Source: Akkermansiaceae bacterium (GTDB lineage Bacteria > Verrucomicrobiota > Verrucomicrobiia > Verrucomicrobiales > Akkermansiaceae). From it: a DNA stretch of 6,372 nucleotides. A model generated the notes under the pieces. That model was given only the letters and a program-made list of their open reading frames with translations. It made no database searches and was not told the DNA's origin. Positions within the stretch are counted from its first letter, which is position 1. Every line of letters starts with the position of its first letter. The translations under genes and the position numbers were made by a program. Below, in pieces: positions 5,554 to 6,372 of the stretch. Where the stretch lies: the NCBI GenBank assembly GCA_025457805.1, contig JALOTR010000180.1, forward strand, positions 1 through 6,372, read 5' to 3'.

Positions 5554-6320
5554 GGCGTGAGTGTCGTCTCAAGCTGGCGAACGAGGTTGAGAGCATCTCT
5601 TACCTCCTTCTCATAAAGAGGTGGAGACGCAAGGCGCTTGAGATAGGTCAGAACCTCATCCCGCACGTCCTTGGTAAGGCTATCGTCACCCCATACTTCT
5701 GCGAACCATGCCTTTAGGTCCTTCCGATCGCGGTCGGAATCGACCACGAGGTTCAACTCGATATTGCTGTTCATTCCAAGGCCAAGACCAGGGACGGTGA
5801 AATTGGAGCTTCCGAGGATCGCACTGGACGCATTACCGTTCTCGATGTGGTAGGTTTTCCCGTGGGGGAAGTTGGATTGGCGGATCGAGCGTATTTCGAC
5901 CATGCGTTCGATCCACTCGGCGCAGGCCTTAGCAGCAGGGCGCTGGGTTAGGGTTTTGGCGATTGTGATCCCATCTTCGGTGAGCTTGAAATTCGCCTTG
6001 TCCTTGTCCCCACGGTCAATGCCCGTGACGAACGAGGGTTCTCCGAAGAGAAACTGAAGTTTGGCCGCCCCTTCAAGCTGGGATGCCAGAGCCTCATAAG
6101 CGTGAACCGTGAAATAGGCGGAAACGAAGGAAAGATGGCTGCCTGACTGGATCTCCGTTTTCAGAAAGTCCCCCACGGCGCCCCTGTGGGTGCGGTTGTC
6201 ACGCAATGACGAGTTTGACTGAGGTCCAATCGGTGGCATAAAATCGAGGAATTGGCGGAGTTCTTGCAGGCCCTGTGGCGTGGGGTTAGAAAAGCGCCAA
6301 ATATGCTCCGTTGAAAGCAC
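5550..6320 (-). CDS. Stand-alone phospholipase-D-fold protein (helicase-associated PLD type, no helicase domain)
   Basis: A 256-residue protein. LSFVSAYFTVHAYEAL (63-78) and LQFLFGEPSFV (88-98) are typical of the N-terminal PLD domain found in large SNF2/DEAD-type helicases. The single HxK motif is HGKTY (His153, Lys155), followed by ILGSSNFTVPGLG (168-180) and NSNIELN (184-190), the classic PLD nuclease pattern; two copies would have to come together by dimerisation. LKAWFAEVW and VRDEVLTYLKRL (219-230) match the end of that domain. Relatives then run into a helicase of several hundred residues; here the sequence leaves that pattern at about 231 and ends at 256 with a helical tail. It is therefore either a stand-alone PLD nuclease or a trimmed helicase. 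The start is GTG 6320, with a weak AGGGT upstream; an in-frame TGA lies about 45 bases before it. ATG 6239 is the alternative and would remove 27 residues. The stop overlaps the mini-ORF start, placing this gene first in the visible cassette. Confidence 0.75.
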   Translation of the reverse strand: MLSTEHIWRFSNPTPQGLQELRQFLDFMPPIGPQSNSSLRDNRTHRGAVGDFLKTEIQSGSHLSFVSAYFTVHAYEALASQLEGAAKLQFLFGEPSFVTGIDRGDKDKANFKLTEDGITIAKTLTQRPAAKACAEWIERMVEIRSIRQSNFPHGKTYHIENGNASSAILGSSNFTVPGLGLGMNSNIELNLVVDSDRDRKDLKAWFAEVWGDDSLTKDVRDEVLTYLKRLASPPLYEKEVRDALNLVRQLETTLTP

Positions 6321-6372
6321 AAAGGAGACCCTGCACCGAGGATGCGGGTCAACACATGCAAATCAACGGGGA

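Noticed and set aside
5510..5596. 29-residue N-terminal extension of the ATPase
   Set aside because: The ATPase fold starts at ATG 5509, and the extension is Ser/Arg-rich and overlaps the PLD gene and the mini-ORF in other frames.

Overview
The window looks like bacterial DNA, most likely from Verrucomicrobiota or Planctomycetota. This is inferred from a Kelch/sodium-symporter fusion gene next to an exported FAD oxidoreductase of the FAD_oxidored type, a pairing I associate with those phyla. No rRNA, tRNA, CRISPR array or insertion sequence was seen, and coding density is high.

Left edge (1-294, minus strand): the C-terminal-type repeat of a Na+/phosphate cotransporter. It runs off the window on the left and lacks its N-terminal half. 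At about 283-296 it is joined, out of frame, to the next gene.

Centre (about 285-3367): a divergent pair. One gene (minus) encodes a secreted Kelch beta-propeller that should continue into a sodium:solute symporter but is cut after the first transmembrane helix. The other (plus) encodes a complete exported FAD-dependent oxidoreductase. The 269 bases between them carry an imperfect dyad and a direct repeat that could be regulator sites. The pair suggests uptake and oxidation of a sugar or sugar acid, possibly sialic acid, but the substrate is not shown by the sequence.

Right part (about 3366-6320, minus strand): a compact cassette transcribed right to left. Its order is a stand-alone phospholipase-D-fold protein, a 15-codon basic ORF joined to both neighbours by ATGA overlaps, an AAA/ABC-type ATPase (AAA_21/COG4637-like), a DUF4276 TOPRIM-like protein overlapping the ATPase by ATGA, and, after a 23-base gap, a small helical protein. 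The last resembles the N-terminal part of a winged-helix/Mrr-N-like protein and is cut off where the cassette meets the FAD gene. ATPase plus TOPRIM-like protein is a recurring anti-phage architecture (PARIS, AbiL and OLD-type systems are analogues). The PLD protein and tight coupling make this cassette the best candidate here for an undescribed defence system.

The central segment is bounded on both sides by genes cut in the middle, and in each case the missing part lies toward the centre. This suggests either a replacement event, in which a metabolic segment of about 3 kb displaced the original DNA, or a chimeric assembly. Deciding between these matters before the gene order is interpreted.
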